Assembly (NCBI GenBank): GCA_001804865.1
Contig: MHBK01000008.1
Coordinates: 1-64,000 of the forward strand
Direction of reading: 5' to 3'
DNA: 64,000 nucleotides
Origin: Lentisphaerae bacterium GWF2_57_35
GTDB taxonomy: Bacteria; Verrucomicrobiota; Kiritimatiellia; CAIQIC01; GWF2-57-35
This document shows, in pieces, positions 27,701 through 35,944 of this stretch. Within the stretch, counting starts at the first letter, position 1. Every line of letters starts with the position of its first letter. Below the pieces are notes generated by a model. The model did no database searches and was not told the DNA's origin. It saw only the letters and a list, made by a program, of their open reading frames with translations. Position numbers and translations under genes: made by a program.

Positions 27701-28227
27701 AACACCGACTCCGACCGGGCCGCCGCTTCGGATTGGCCGCGATGCATCACGAGATATGCCGCTTGAACAACAAAACGGAAGGACATCAGAAACAGACAGA
27801 CGGGAATGATTTCATAATACACCCATAGCGGCACATTCAGGATGACCGCCGGCTCCATTTCCTTTTGCAATCCGACAAACCGTACCGCCGCCATGCCCAA
27901 CAGGGCGCAGACCACCGCGGCAAACAAATCGGCCGGCACGATCGCCAGCCAGCGACGATGCTTCGCCACGAGCTGGGTGACCAGATCCATGTTGATGTGC
28001 TTGCGGGCGCCCGTGGCCACCAGCGCCCCGATCATCGTCAGCCACAACAGGGCCACCCCCAGCAGCGGATCGGCCCAGTTGAACCCCATCTGAAAGAAAT
28101 TGCGCAAGATAATCTGGACCGCAGCGAGAAACACCATGCCGCTGACCAGCACGGCGAGGAGCGTTTGTTCAAAAACGCGCCAGGCCGCAGCCATTCTTAC
28201 GAAAATATGTATCCGGTCACTGGCCAT
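27697..28227 (-). CDS. dctQ: TRAP transporter small permease DctQ
   Basis: A 176-residue protein with four transmembrane helices. ATG 28227 lies within the end of dctP (11-base overlap); the longer frame to 28308 covers coding sequence of dctP and is rejected. The pattern AVQIILRNFFQMGFNWADPLLG...ARKHINMDLV is typical of DctQ (the 'ARKHI' segment follows helix 2). It pairs with DctM. Confidence 0.92.
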   Translation of the reverse strand: MASDRIHIFVRMAAAWRVFEQTLLAVLVSGMVFLAAVQIILRNFFQMGFNWADPLLGVALLWLTMIGALVATGARKHINMDLVTQLVAKHRRWLAIVPADLFAAVVCALLGMAAVRFVGLQKEMEPAVILNVPLWVYYEIIPVCLFLMSFRFVVQAAYLVMHRGQSEAAARSESVL

Positions 28228-29245
28228 GATCCAATCTCGCTTGTCCGCCCGCCAGTTCGGCTTTGTATTTCTGAACCATATCCAACGCCTTGGTGGAAAA
28301 GAGCGCATCCTTCAAAGTTTCAAGGCCCTTGTCGCGAATGGCCAAAAATTGCCGGATGTCGGCGTCGGAAGACTGCACGGTTTGAATCCCGTTGGAGGCG
28401 ATCACGCGAATCGCGTCCTCATTGCTCTTGCGAACTTCCTGCGTCAACTGGTTCATGCGACGACGACAAATTTCCAGCATCTTCGTCTGCATGTCCTCCG
28501 GGAGGCGATCCCAGGACTTTTTCGACACGAACAGGCCGCCAAACGTATAAGCCAACCGCAGGTCGTTCCAATATTTGACTCGCGAATACCACTGCATGGC
28601 CACGGCCGCCAGCGGCGGCGAGAAGATGGTTTCGATCAAACCGGTTTGCAGGGCGGTCAGAACATCGCTGACGGGCACGGGGATCGTGCTGATCCGTCCC
28701 GCCTTGAACAGCTCGGTCATCATTTGCTCGTTGGGCATCGACCAAGGCTTGGCGCGCTGAAGATCCGCAATGCTGCGGACGGGTTGCGTGCTGTACAGAT
28801 AACTAAAGCCGATCTCGGTCCAGCCAAGCGCGACAAAATCGTTCTGAAGACAGTGCTCCTCCAGATAAGGCGCCATTTTTCCAAAAACGGCGTCCACTTC
28901 TTCGTAATTCGTGAACATGAACGGAACCATCAACGCGCGGGCATCCGGACAAATCTTTCCGACTCCATGACCAATGAATCCCGCCCCATCCACCTGCCCC
29001 ACTTTGATTTTATAGAGGACATCCTTCTCCTCACCCAGCACGCCGCCGGGATAAACCTTCATCTGAAGCTTGCCGCCCGTCGCTTCAAAGATCTCCTTCT
29101 TCACCTGATCGAAGGTGTTCATCCAGGCGCTGCCTTCAGGGGCCAGTGTGGCGAATTTCAGCGTAAATTCGGCCGCCGAGGCCAGGCCGCCAGACAGCCC
29201 GGCCAATATCGCTCCCAACACCATTCCAAAAACAATTCTCTTCAT
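28217..29245 (-). CDS. dctP: TRAP transporter periplasmic binding protein DctP
   Basis: A 342-residue substrate-binding protein with signal peptide MKRIVFGMVLGAILAGLSGG. It opens with EFTLKFATLAPEGSAWMNTF. The family arginine region YPGGVLGEEKDVLYKIKVGQ and the SVPVSDVLTALQTGLIET-type segment are visible (here ISTIPVPVSDVLTALQTGLI). It delivers a ligand to DctQM. Its neighbour TatT suggests the TPAT variant, in which binding protein and TatT form a complex. Confidence 0.93.
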   Translation of the reverse strand: MKRIVFGMVLGAILAGLSGGLASAAEFTLKFATLAPEGSAWMNTFDQVKKEIFEATGGKLQMKVYPGGVLGEEKDVLYKIKVGQVDGAGFIGHGVGKICPDARALMVPFMFTNYEEVDAVFGKMAPYLEEHCLQNDFVALGWTEIGFSYLYSTQPVRSIADLQRAKPWSMPNEQMMTELFKAGRISTIPVPVSDVLTALQTGLIETIFSPPLAAVAMQWYSRVKYWNDLRLAYTFGGLFVSKKSWDRLPEDMQTKMLEICRRRMNQLTQEVRKSNEDAIRVIASNGIQTVQSSDADIRQFLAIRDKGLETLKDALFSTKALDMVQKYKAELAGGQARLDHGQ

Positions 29246-29277
29246 GCCTCAACATCCTTTCCCGCGCAATAGCCGCA

Positions 29278-30159
29278 TTAGAATAATTCGTCCATACGAT
29301 CGAGCAAAGCCTGCGCCCGGCGTCGGGCGGCCTCGTTCATCAGTCGGAAATCAGGCGCGTCGGTCTTCTGTTCCAACACGCCCCGGAGCGTTTTCTCGAA
29401 GAGCTCCTGGTCAAAAGCGTAACGCGCATAATACTCCGCAAAGACAACATGCGGCAGCAAATATTCGGCGCCGGCGTATTCCATGGCCTTTTCGAAATGG
29501 GCCTTGGATTTCTCCAGATTACGCCCGGCGCCCAGCGGTTGAACGGCATAATAGATGCCGAAATACATGTCCGCCCCACCCTTTTGCCAGGTGGGATCGA
29601 GTTCCAGCACCCGCTGCATGAGCGACATGGCCTTGGGAAACTGGGCAATCGCATCGATGGACCCCGACGAGCTGACAATCCAGCCTGTCCAGGCTGTGGC
29701 TGTCGCATACAAAGCCGGCACATCCCTCTTTTTAAAGGAAGGCAGGGCGGTTTTGAATTCGTCCAGAGGGCGATCGGCAACCTTTTGAAAACGTCTATTG
29801 CGACAGAGAACGCGCAAACCGTAATCGCGGGCTTTGGCATACATGAGACGAGCCCGGCCGGCTTGAGATTTATCCAAAAACGCAGCCGCATAGGCCGTCT
29901 GAGCGCTGGCCGCCGCCAGCAATAAATCGGGATTCTGCGGCGACGACTCGACCAAGCCGTCCAGCAGCAGCAGATAAGCCGGAGCCCCCTCTTCCACCAA
30001 GGCGAAATCTTCCTGGCGTTGAAGGGACTTGGCCAAATTGCCGGCCATGGGCGTCATCATGGACCCGACGCCCTTCCGAAGCAGCGAACAGCCGGAACCG
30101 CTCCCCAGCAATAGAAAGGCCGCCCCAACACGCAAAAAAATGTTTAATAACCGTCGCAT
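29278..30159 (-). CDS. TatT-like lipoprotein of a TPAT-type TRAP transporter
   Basis: A 293-residue lipoprotein. Start ATG 30159 follows GGAGGGGAC. The signal ends in LLLGSGSGC, giving an acylated cysteine. The body is all-helical, TPR-like, and follows the TatT (TRAP T-component) pattern: RQEDFALVEEGAPAYLLLLD, MYAKARDYGLRVL, YGIYYAV-type (here FGIYYAVQPLGAGRNLEKS) and YAGAEYLLPHVVFAEYYAR. In Treponema the homologue forms a trimer that binds the periplasmic receptor. First gene of the operon; 32 bases separate it from dctP. Confidence 0.88.
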   Translation of the reverse strand: MRRLLNIFLRVGAAFLLLGSGSGCSLLRKGVGSMMTPMAGNLAKSLQRQEDFALVEEGAPAYLLLLDGLVESSPQNPDLLLAAASAQTAYAAAFLDKSQAGRARLMYAKARDYGLRVLCRNRRFQKVADRPLDEFKTALPSFKKRDVPALYATATAWTGWIVSSSGSIDAIAQFPKAMSLMQRVLELDPTWQKGGADMYFGIYYAVQPLGAGRNLEKSKAHFEKAMEYAGAEYLLPHVVFAEYYARYAFDQELFEKTLRGVLEQKTDAPDFRLMNEAARRRAQALLDRMDELF

Positions 30160-30316
30160 AGTCCCCTCCAAAAGCCCCTATAGCATACTGTAATATCGCC
30201 GCATGGCAATCCGACATTGGACTTTAGACTTGTTGGACTTTGGGCGCGCGTGGAACCCCGACACCATTCTGCGACGTTATTTATGCGAAAACATCCGTCA
30301 AAACAGCGTGTAGGGG

Positions 30317-32302
30317 TCAATGAGGGGGACTCGCCTTTACATCATTGCCTTGATCGAGCGAATTCCGCACTTTGCGAACCAGCGCCGTCGACGTGAACGG
30401 CTTTTGCAGGAAGGTCATCCTGGGCTCCAGGATGCCGCGGCGTGCTACGATGTCGTCCGCGTAGACGGACAGGAGCAATACCTTGATGCTGGGTTTCAGG
30501 GCCACGATCCGTTCGGCCAAGAGGTAGCCGCCGATTCCCGGCATCACCACATTCGAAACGAGTAGGTGGATCGTGCCATGGTGTGTTTTGGCCAACTGAA
30601 TGGCTTCGTCGCCATGAGCCGCCTCCATAACCGTGTAGCCGTACGTCTGCAGGACGTGCCGGGCGAGCGCCCGAACCGCTACATCGTCCTCCACCAGCAA
30701 GATCGTTTCATCGCCATGGGGCGGTTGTTCGATGGCTGTAGGTAGAGGGGCCGGCGAGAGGGCGTCTTCCACTTCCGGAAGGTATATCTTAAATGTGCTT
30801 CCACGTCCCGGCTCGCTGGAAACGAGGACCTGGCCGCCGCTCTGCTTGATAAATCCATCGATCATCGCTAATCCAAGGCCTGTTCCTTTGCCTTCTTCCT
30901 TGGTGGTGAAGAACGGTTCGAAAATGCGAGTCTGCGTCTGATCGTCCATGCCGCTGCCGGTGTCGTTCACCGCTAGCATGACGAAATGGCCGGGGTTCAC
31001 CTGCGCGTTTGGGCGTCCACAGGGTAGATCCAGGATGGCGTTGGAGGTTTCGATGGTGAGCGTGCCGCCCTGGGGCATGGCATCCCGCGCATTGATCACC
31101 AGGTTCATCAGGACCTGTTCCATCTGGCCGGGATCCGTCTTCACCCGGCCCAACGCAGGAGCGAGAACCGTCACGATATTCACGTCCTTGCCCACCAGCC
31201 TCTTGAGCATTTTTTCACTGTTGGCCACGATGGCATTGAGATCCACCACCCGAAGCTCAAGCACTTGCTTTCGGCTGAAGAGCAGTAGTTGGTGAGTCAA
31301 AGAAGAGGCCCGCTCTCCGGCGTTCTTGATCTCCTGGAGCAACTCCCTGGCGGGGGCGTCGGGAGGCAACATCTCCAGCAGCAGTTCACCGTATCCGGAA
31401 ATGACGGTGATCAGGTTGTTGAAGTCGTGAGCCACCCCCACGGCCAACCGGCCCATCGCCTCCATCTTTTGCGCCTGTCGGAACTGCTCTTCCAACTTCT
31501 TGACCTTGGTAATGTCGTGGGCGATCTTCGAAGCCCCAACGGTCTCCCCTTCGCAATTTTCAATGGGCGCAACACTCACAGATAGGTTAATCAACGTGCC
31601 GTCTTTTCGTTTGCGAACCGTGTCATACGAAGGAATCGCCTCGCCTTTGCGCACTTTCTTCATGATCTGAAGGTATTCCTGGTAACGATCGGGAGGGAAC
31701 AGGATGGCAATGGAATGTCCGATCATTTCCTCGTCGGTATAGCCATACTGTCGTTCGGCGCCGTCGTTCCAACTGATGACGATGCCGTCCACCGACATGC
31801 TCACGATGGCGTCTTTCGAGTATTCGACAATGGCCACCAGTCGAGCCCGATCTTGCTCAAGCGCTTTGCGATCGGTGATGTCCTCGGCAATGCCCGCGAA
31901 GCATTTGATTTGGCCCTGCCCGTCGCGAACAGGATAGCTCCGAGCCCAGATCCATCGCAGGGTCCCGTCCGGCCGCAGAATGCGATATTCCTGCTCGTAT
32001 CCCCCGGTCTCGCGCTTATCGGTCATCGCCTGGACGACCCGCGCGCGGTCCTCCGGGTAAATGGCGTCCAGGAAAGATTGGAAGTTGTCGTAGAGGCTTT
32101 GGCAGGTGCGGCCGCAAATGGTCTCGTAGGCCGGGCTGATGTAAAGCACCGCATCGTCCGCGGCGTTCATGATCCAGAACGCTTGTTGGAGGTGAGCCAT
32201 CAGTTCGCGGAACTGTTCGACGCTCTCGCGCCGTTTAGGCTCCACCTGATTCCTCGTCATCTGGCGGGCGACCGTTCCTTCGTCTTGACCCTCGCTCTTC
32301 AT
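30317..32302 (-). CDS. PAS-PAS hybrid histidine kinase with degenerate receiver
   Basis: A 661-residue cytoplasmic sensor without membrane segments. PAS 1 is at about 30-150 (ending FAGIAEDITDRK) and PAS 2 at 155-275 (SKDAIVSMSVDGIVISWNDG...IAHDITKVKK). The phosphoacceptor His is in AVGVAHDFNNLITVISGYGE. The ATPase boxes are NLVINARDAM, DTGSGMD and KGTGLGLAM. A C-terminal receiver follows (LLVEDDVAVRALAR...FLQKPF). The receiver has LLVSNVVMPGIGG where Asp is expected: AAT (30553-30551) encodes Asn at the phosphorylation site, so normal phosphotransfer to it is unlikely. No cognate regulator adjoins it directly; the NarL-type operon starts 95 bases away on the same strand. Confidence 0.92.
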   Translation of the reverse strand: MKSEGQDEGTVARQMTRNQVEPKRRESVEQFRELMAHLQQAFWIMNAADDAVLYISPAYETICGRTCQSLYDNFQSFLDAIYPEDRARVVQAMTDKRETGGYEQEYRILRPDGTLRWIWARSYPVRDGQGQIKCFAGIAEDITDRKALEQDRARLVAIVEYSKDAIVSMSVDGIVISWNDGAERQYGYTDEEMIGHSIAILFPPDRYQEYLQIMKKVRKGEAIPSYDTVRKRKDGTLINLSVSVAPIENCEGETVGASKIAHDITKVKKLEEQFRQAQKMEAMGRLAVGVAHDFNNLITVISGYGELLLEMLPPDAPARELLQEIKNAGERASSLTHQLLLFSRKQVLELRVVDLNAIVANSEKMLKRLVGKDVNIVTVLAPALGRVKTDPGQMEQVLMNLVINARDAMPQGGTLTIETSNAILDLPCGRPNAQVNPGHFVMLAVNDTGSGMDDQTQTRIFEPFFTTKEEGKGTGLGLAMIDGFIKQSGGQVLVSSEPGRGSTFKIYLPEVEDALSPAPLPTAIEQPPHGDETILLVEDDVAVRALARHVLQTYGYTVMEAAHGDEAIQLAKTHHGTIHLLVSNVVMPGIGGYLLAERIVALKPSIKVLLLSVYADDIVARRGILEPRMTFLQKPFTSTALVRKVRNSLDQGNDVKASPPH

Positions 32303-32396
32303 GGCAATCTGCGCTCCCCCCTATGTCGAACGGACCCATCTGAATAAAAAATACGACAGAGCTTCCTTTTCGATCAAACTTTTTTTGTTCCTGCAG

Positions 32397-33083
32397 CTAG
32401 ACGATCGTCAACTGGACCGTGCTTTCGACGAGGCCCGCCGCGATGGCGTAGCGGGTGAGACTTGCGGTGTCGTGGATGTCAAGCTTTCGCATGAGATGGT
32501 CCCGGTGCTTCTCGACGGTTTTGATGCTGATGCCCAGCTCCGCCGCGATCTGTTTGTTTGCTTCGCCTTCGGCAATCAGTTGAAGCACTTCCGTCTCGCG
32601 CGAACTCAGGAGGGCGGCCTTCGCCTTGGGCCGTCCCTTTCGATCCAACGACTTCTGATTCTGGCGGCGGAATCTCTTGGCGATAGAGGGGCTGAAAAAG
32701 GCGTTTCCCTTTTGGACTTCCCGTATCGCTTCAGAGAGAAAATGGGCGGAGGTTTGCTTGATCAGGTATCCCGAGGCCCCCAACGCCGTCGCTCGCTCGA
32801 CGTAGGCGTCATCGCTGTGGGCGGAAAGAATGAGCACCTTGGCGTCAGGAATGATTTGTCGAATTTGACGGGTGGCGTCCAACCCGTTGAGCAACGGCAT
32901 GGCAACGTCCATGACGATCACCGAGGGACGGAGCTTCCGGGTCATTTCCACGGCCTGGCGGCCGGTGGCCGCTTCGCCGACGATCTCGATATCGCTTTCG
33001 GACTCCAAAAGCTTCCGCAGGCCCTCCCGGACAATCATGTGGTCCTCCGCCAGCAATACGGTGATGCGCTTGATGGATTTCAT
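32397..33083 (-). CDS. NarL/FixJ-type response regulator
   Basis: A 228-residue DNA-binding regulator. ATG 33083 overlaps the kinase stop (ATGA). The receiver has acidic residues in LLAEDH, phospho-Asp in SVIVMDVAMPLLNG, Thr/Ser switch in LILSAHS and Lys in GYLIKQ. A LuxR-type HTH follows: LSSRETEVLQLIAEGEANKQ and IAAELGISIKTVEKHRDHLM. It receives phosphate from the kinase at 33080-34243. The operon promoter carries the shared dyad (34971-34989), which makes this protein the best local candidate for the activator of the regulon (inference). Confidence 0.95.
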   Translation of the reverse strand: MKSIKRITVLLAEDHMIVREGLRKLLESESDIEIVGEAATGRQAVEMTRKLRPSVIVMDVAMPLLNGLDATRQIRQIIPDAKVLILSAHSDDAYVERATALGASGYLIKQTSAHFLSEAIREVQKGNAFFSPSIAKRFRRQNQKSLDRKGRPKAKAALLSSRETEVLQLIAEGEANKQIAAELGISIKTVEKHRDHLMRKLDIHDTASLTRYAIAAGLVESTVQLTIV

Positions 33084-34243
33084 AGGCGAGCCGGCTCCTT
33101 GGCGCCGTTCACGAACGGAATCTGCGCATGGAGGGTGGTGCCGGCGCCCGGCGCAGATTCGACGGTGAACTTGCCGCCGACCATCTCGACCCGTTCCCTG
33201 ATTCCCAGCAATCCCAATCGCTTGCATCGGCCGACCAACAGGACCCGTTTCACTTCAAACCCTTTGCCGTTGTCGTGGATGTTCATGCAAACGGCCTTCG
33301 GAAGTCGCTGAATGTTCACGTCCACCCGGGTGGCTTGCGCGTGGCGGGCGATATTGGTCAGCGCTTCGTGGGCGACCCGATAAAGGACCGTGCGTTTGGC
33401 GCTGCTCATTTTTTCCACCCCCTCAAACGCCGTCAAACTAACCCGAATGCCCGTTTCTTTCGTAAAACTCTTCATGGACGAATGCAGGGCGGGAATCAGC
33501 CCCAGATCGTCCAGCGCCGCCGGACGCAATTCGCGGGCGAACCGATGCACGACGTCCACCGACCTTTCCACCAGCCGTTGCGTGCGCGAAATCTTTTGGC
33601 TGAGGCCCTTGGCATTCGTCGTGGCCTCCAGCTTCAAAGTCGCCAGCCGGACATTGATGCCCGTCAGCATCTGGGCAATGACATCGTGCAGCTCGCGGCT
33701 GATCCTCTTCCGCTCTTCCTCCTGCGCGGACAAAACCCGGCGGGACAGCCGCCGCAATTGCTCCTGCATGAGCCGCGACTGCTCCAATAACCGGATGGAG
33801 TCCTGTTCGCTTTTCCGAAGGGTCTCCTCCACAATCTGGCGCTTGGCAATTTCTTTCTTCAACTTCCGGTTGGAGGCCGAGAGATCCATCGTGCGTTGAT
33901 TCAACGCCTCGTTCAGCCGGCTCAAATGGACATTGGCCTCCATCGCCGAGCGGTGTGTTTCCTCCATCGGCAGGATGGCCTCGGCAAAGAAAACTCCAGC
34001 TCGCTTAACGATGCGATTACGGACGCTGGAAGAATGGATCGACAACGCCTGCGTGATCAAGGCCTGCTCGTGTATCAGGGCCAGGTCCAGCGTTTCCAGC
34101 CCAGAGGCTACGGCCTGGCGGCCCAGTCTCAGCGCCGGTTGCAAGCTCGCCGCCGGTCCTTGCTTAAGGTAGCGGCTCAACGCAGCTTGATAGGGTCGCA
34201 ACAAAGTGCGCAACTTAGGATTCATGATGTATGCCGAATTCAT
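33080..34243 (-). CDS. NarL-family cytoplasmic histidine kinase (HisKA_3)
   Basis: A 387-residue soluble kinase. The N-terminal 65 residues (AALSRYLKQGPAASLQPALR, then LGRQAVASGLETLDLALIHEQAL) resemble the RsbU N-terminal helical dimer domain. A long coiled coil (residues 85-180) leads to the HisKA_3 His in RKRISRELHDVIAQMLTGIN. The HATPase has HEALTNIARHAQAT, IHDNGKGF and GLLGIRERVEMVGG. It has no sensor known for small ligands, so it may sense a protein partner through the RsbU-like domain. Its start lies within the end of the preceding kinase fragment (29-base overlap), and it shares ATGA with the response regulator. Confidence 0.93.
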   Translation of the reverse strand: MNSAYIMNPKLRTLLRPYQAALSRYLKQGPAASLQPALRLGRQAVASGLETLDLALIHEQALITQALSIHSSSVRNRIVKRAGVFFAEAILPMEETHRSAMEANVHLSRLNEALNQRTMDLSASNRKLKKEIAKRQIVEETLRKSEQDSIRLLEQSRLMQEQLRRLSRRVLSAQEEERKRISRELHDVIAQMLTGINVRLATLKLEATTNAKGLSQKISRTQRLVERSVDVVHRFARELRPAALDDLGLIPALHSSMKSFTKETGIRVSLTAFEGVEKMSSAKRTVLYRVAHEALTNIARHAQATRVDVNIQRLPKAVCMNIHDNGKGFEVKRVLLVGRCKRLGLLGIRERVEMVGGKFTVESAPGAGTTLHAQIPFVNGAKEPARL

Positions 34244-34922
34244 CAGCCGTCCGATTGATTGTCTTGACGGATTGTTTCACCAGCCGTTGCGTCTCGGCAA
34301 CTTCTTTCTTGAGGTTTTCCGTATGGGCTTTGGTCGCATTTTTCAAGGCCAGCAGCCGGATGTTGATGCCCAACAGGGTCTGGGCGATTTCATCGTGCAA
34401 CTCGCGGCTGACCTTCTTTCTTTTATGCTCCTGGGCTGAGATGATCCGGTGAGTCAGATGCCTCAGATGATCCTGGAGGCGATAGGACTCCTCGAGCAGT
34501 TTGCCATAGTGTTCTCCGCTTTTCTTGAGGGCGGCCTCCGCGCCTTTTCGTTGAGCGATTCGGCGTTTCAAATACTGCTTGGAGGCGGCCAAACCGGTGG
34601 TGCGCCGGTCCAGCGTGGCGGTCAGTTGCTTCACATGCCGGTTCGCCTTCAGCGCGGCGCGATGAGTATCCTCTATCGGCGCGATGGCCTCGGTAAAAAA
34701 GACCTCCGCCCGCTTGAGGGTCTGCGCGCTGCGGCTGGAGGGTTCCAGTTTGGCGAGGGCTTCCGCGTGAATCTTGGCCACGTCCAACGTCTCCAACCCG
34801 AGGGCCGCCGCCTGGCGGCCCAATTCCAACGCCGGCCGCAGGCTCGACTGGGGGCCTTGCTTAAGGTGTTTTCTCAATGCCATTTGATAGCAGTGCGACC
34901 ATGCTGTTTGCTTGACCTTCAT
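34215..34922 (-). CDS. Kinase paralogue lacking the ATPase domain
   Basis: A 235-residue protein similar along its length to the first 220 residues of the next kinase: the RsbU-like domain (LRKHLKQGPQSSLRPALELG), the coiled coil and a HisKA_3 segment with His (SRELHDEIAQTLLGINIRLL). It ends before any HATPase, at FGIHHES. Start ATG 34922 has GAGG upstream; the longer frame to 34946 is unlikely because the predicted transcript begins near 34938. It could be a non-catalytic phosphoacceptor or dimer partner of the full kinase, or a truncated duplicate. First gene of the operon and directly behind regulon promoter 1. Confidence 0.8.
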   Translation of the reverse strand: MKVKQTAWSHCYQMALRKHLKQGPQSSLRPALELGRQAAALGLETLDVAKIHAEALAKLEPSSRSAQTLKRAEVFFTEAIAPIEDTHRAALKANRHVKQLTATLDRRTTGLAASKQYLKRRIAQRKGAEAALKKSGEHYGKLLEESYRLQDHLRHLTHRIISAQEHKRKKVSRELHDEIAQTLLGINIRLLALKNATKAHTENLKKEVAETQRLVKQSVKTINRTADEFGIHHES

Positions 34923-34944
34923 AAGTCCTCGACATTTCCAGGTC

Positions 34945-34989
34945 AATATTGCATCGCCGCTTTCGTTTGTCTATGGGGTAAAACCCTAC
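34945..34989 (-). promoter_or_regulatory. Regulon promoter 1 (kinase/response-regulator operon)
   Basis: Dyad GTAGGGTTTTACCCCATAG at 34989-34971, then 20 bases, then -10-like AATATT at 34950-34945. This predicts a transcript start near 34938, 16 bases before ATG 34922. The -10 lacks the first T of TANNNT. Confidence 0.7.
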
Positions 34990-34996
34990 CCGTTGT

Positions 34997-35233
34997 TCAA
35001 ACCAACATACGGGTTTCAGCCTCCAGCCAATGCTGCACGTCGCGGCCTTGCGGACAGCCTTCCATCAAATAGATTTCATAGGCCATCCTGGCCACCTCGT
35101 CTTGCGTCGGTTTAAATGCCATTTCCGTTGGGCAGGAGCGTACGGCCGGCGCCAACGGATGTCCGCTGAGGGAGTTTGCATGATGCGATGGTTGCGGGTA
35201 CTTCGATTGATGTGCGTGATGTGGATGTTTCAT
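34997..35233 (-). CDS. DUF2934 small protein with His-rich N-terminus
   Basis: A 78-residue protein. Its C-terminal 40 residues (DEVARMAYEIYLMEGCPQG, then DVQHWLEAETRM) match DUF2934, a short helical module common in bacteria and of unknown function. The N-terminal half is His/Pro/Ser-rich (MKHPHHAHQSKYPQPSHHAN). ATG 35233 is one base after the predicted transcript start of regulon promoter 2, so it may be leaderless. An internal ATG at 35122 would give the bare DUF2934 domain. Confidence 0.7.
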   Translation of the reverse strand: MKHPHHAHQSKYPQPSHHANSLSGHPLAPAVRSCPTEMAFKPTQDEVARMAYEIYLMEGCPQGRDVQHWLEAETRMLV

Positions 35234-35240
35234 GCTCGAA

Positions 35241-35285
35241 AGATAATCCAAGTCAACGTGCGCTCGCAATGGGGTGTAACCCTAC
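35241..35285 (-). promoter_or_regulatory. Regulon promoter 2 (DUF2934 gene)
   Basis: Dyad GTAGGGTTACACCCCATTG at 35285-35267, 20 bases, then TTATCT at 35246-35241 as -10. The predicted start is near 35234. Confidence 0.7.
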
Positions 35286-35322
35286 CGCGAGGCAAAGCGA
35301 TCCCAATTTCTCCAGGACAATA

Positions 35323-35524
35323 TCAATTTTGCCGTTCAGGTTGTTCAGGCGCTCGCTTGGCCATCTGCAGACGCGCATCCGCCGGCACGATGTCGCCCAG
35401 GCGCAAGCGAATCACGTCGCCCGGCGCCAGCTCGCGCGCTGCCGAAGTGATGGGCTGGGACGGCAGCCTGCAGGGCAGCCGCCGTCTCGCTCACCGTTTT
35501 GTCCGTGGATAATTTGGTCAGCAT
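35323..35524 (-). pseudogene. Chimeric remnant: DUF302 start joined to P-type ATPase fragment
   Basis: From ATG 35524 the frame reads MLTKLSTDKTVSETAAALQA, as in DUF302 proteins, for about 28 residues. From about 35440, in another frame, the sequence reads ARELAPGDVIRLRLGDIVPA, then DARLQMAKRAPEQPERQN and a stop at 35325-35323. This is the actuator-domain start of a P-type ATPase. A deletion has joined two unrelated genes out of frame; neither part can work. Confidence 0.65.
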
Positions 35525-35577
35525 GGTTTCCTTTCGTTCTTAACGGTTCACTTCACAGCGGGGTTGTGAACGCACGA

Positions 35578-35691
35578 CTATTTCTTGGATAACTTGTAAA
35601 TCGCGACGACCAGCAGGACCACCGCCAGGACGCCGATTACCGTCCAAAGCCACATCCCTCCGCCCATCCATCCGCCTGTATGATTCATCAT
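35578..35691 (-). CDS. Small single-pass membrane protein
   Basis: 37 residues: MMNHTGGWMGGGMWLWTVIG followed by a Val/Leu/Ala helix and YKLSKK. Start ATG 35691 follows GAAAGGCG. The pattern of Met/Gly/Trp before one helix and a basic tail is common in tiny proteins near metal-resistance genes, and a CopB-type ATPase lies upstream on the same strand. Function unknown. Confidence 0.65.
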   Translation of the reverse strand: MMNHTGGWMGGGMWLWTVIGVLAVVLLVVAIYKLSKK

Positions 35692-35731
35692 GAGACGCCT
35701 TTCGTTGCGCTGCCGCCAGCCCGCCGTTTGG

Positions 35732-35903
35732 GGGTGCATCCCGACACTGCCGCAGAAAACACGTATCTGGGGATAAACTGGCCAGTGACGGTTGGAGGCG
35801 GGGCCACATGGCCCCGCTGCCGGGGCGAGGTCGCCCCAGCTCCATTTTGTAAGCCCGATCCTTATTGAACGGAATGAATCTGCGGCAGTGTCGAGATGCG
35901 CCC
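35732..35903. repeat. 172-bp segment with 24-bp inverted ends
   Basis: The 24 bases at 35732-35755 (ending CCCGACACTGCCGCAG) and 35880-35903 (beginning CTGCGGCAGTGTCGAG) are inverted copies with two mismatches. Inside is a strong hairpin (GGGGCCACATGGCCCC) and no gene. It may be a small MITE, or a structured 3' end of the CopB-type gene. Confidence 0.5.
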
Positions 35904-35944
35904 GCCGTTTGGTATTTCAGATCGTTTCCGTCCTTGCGAATCTG

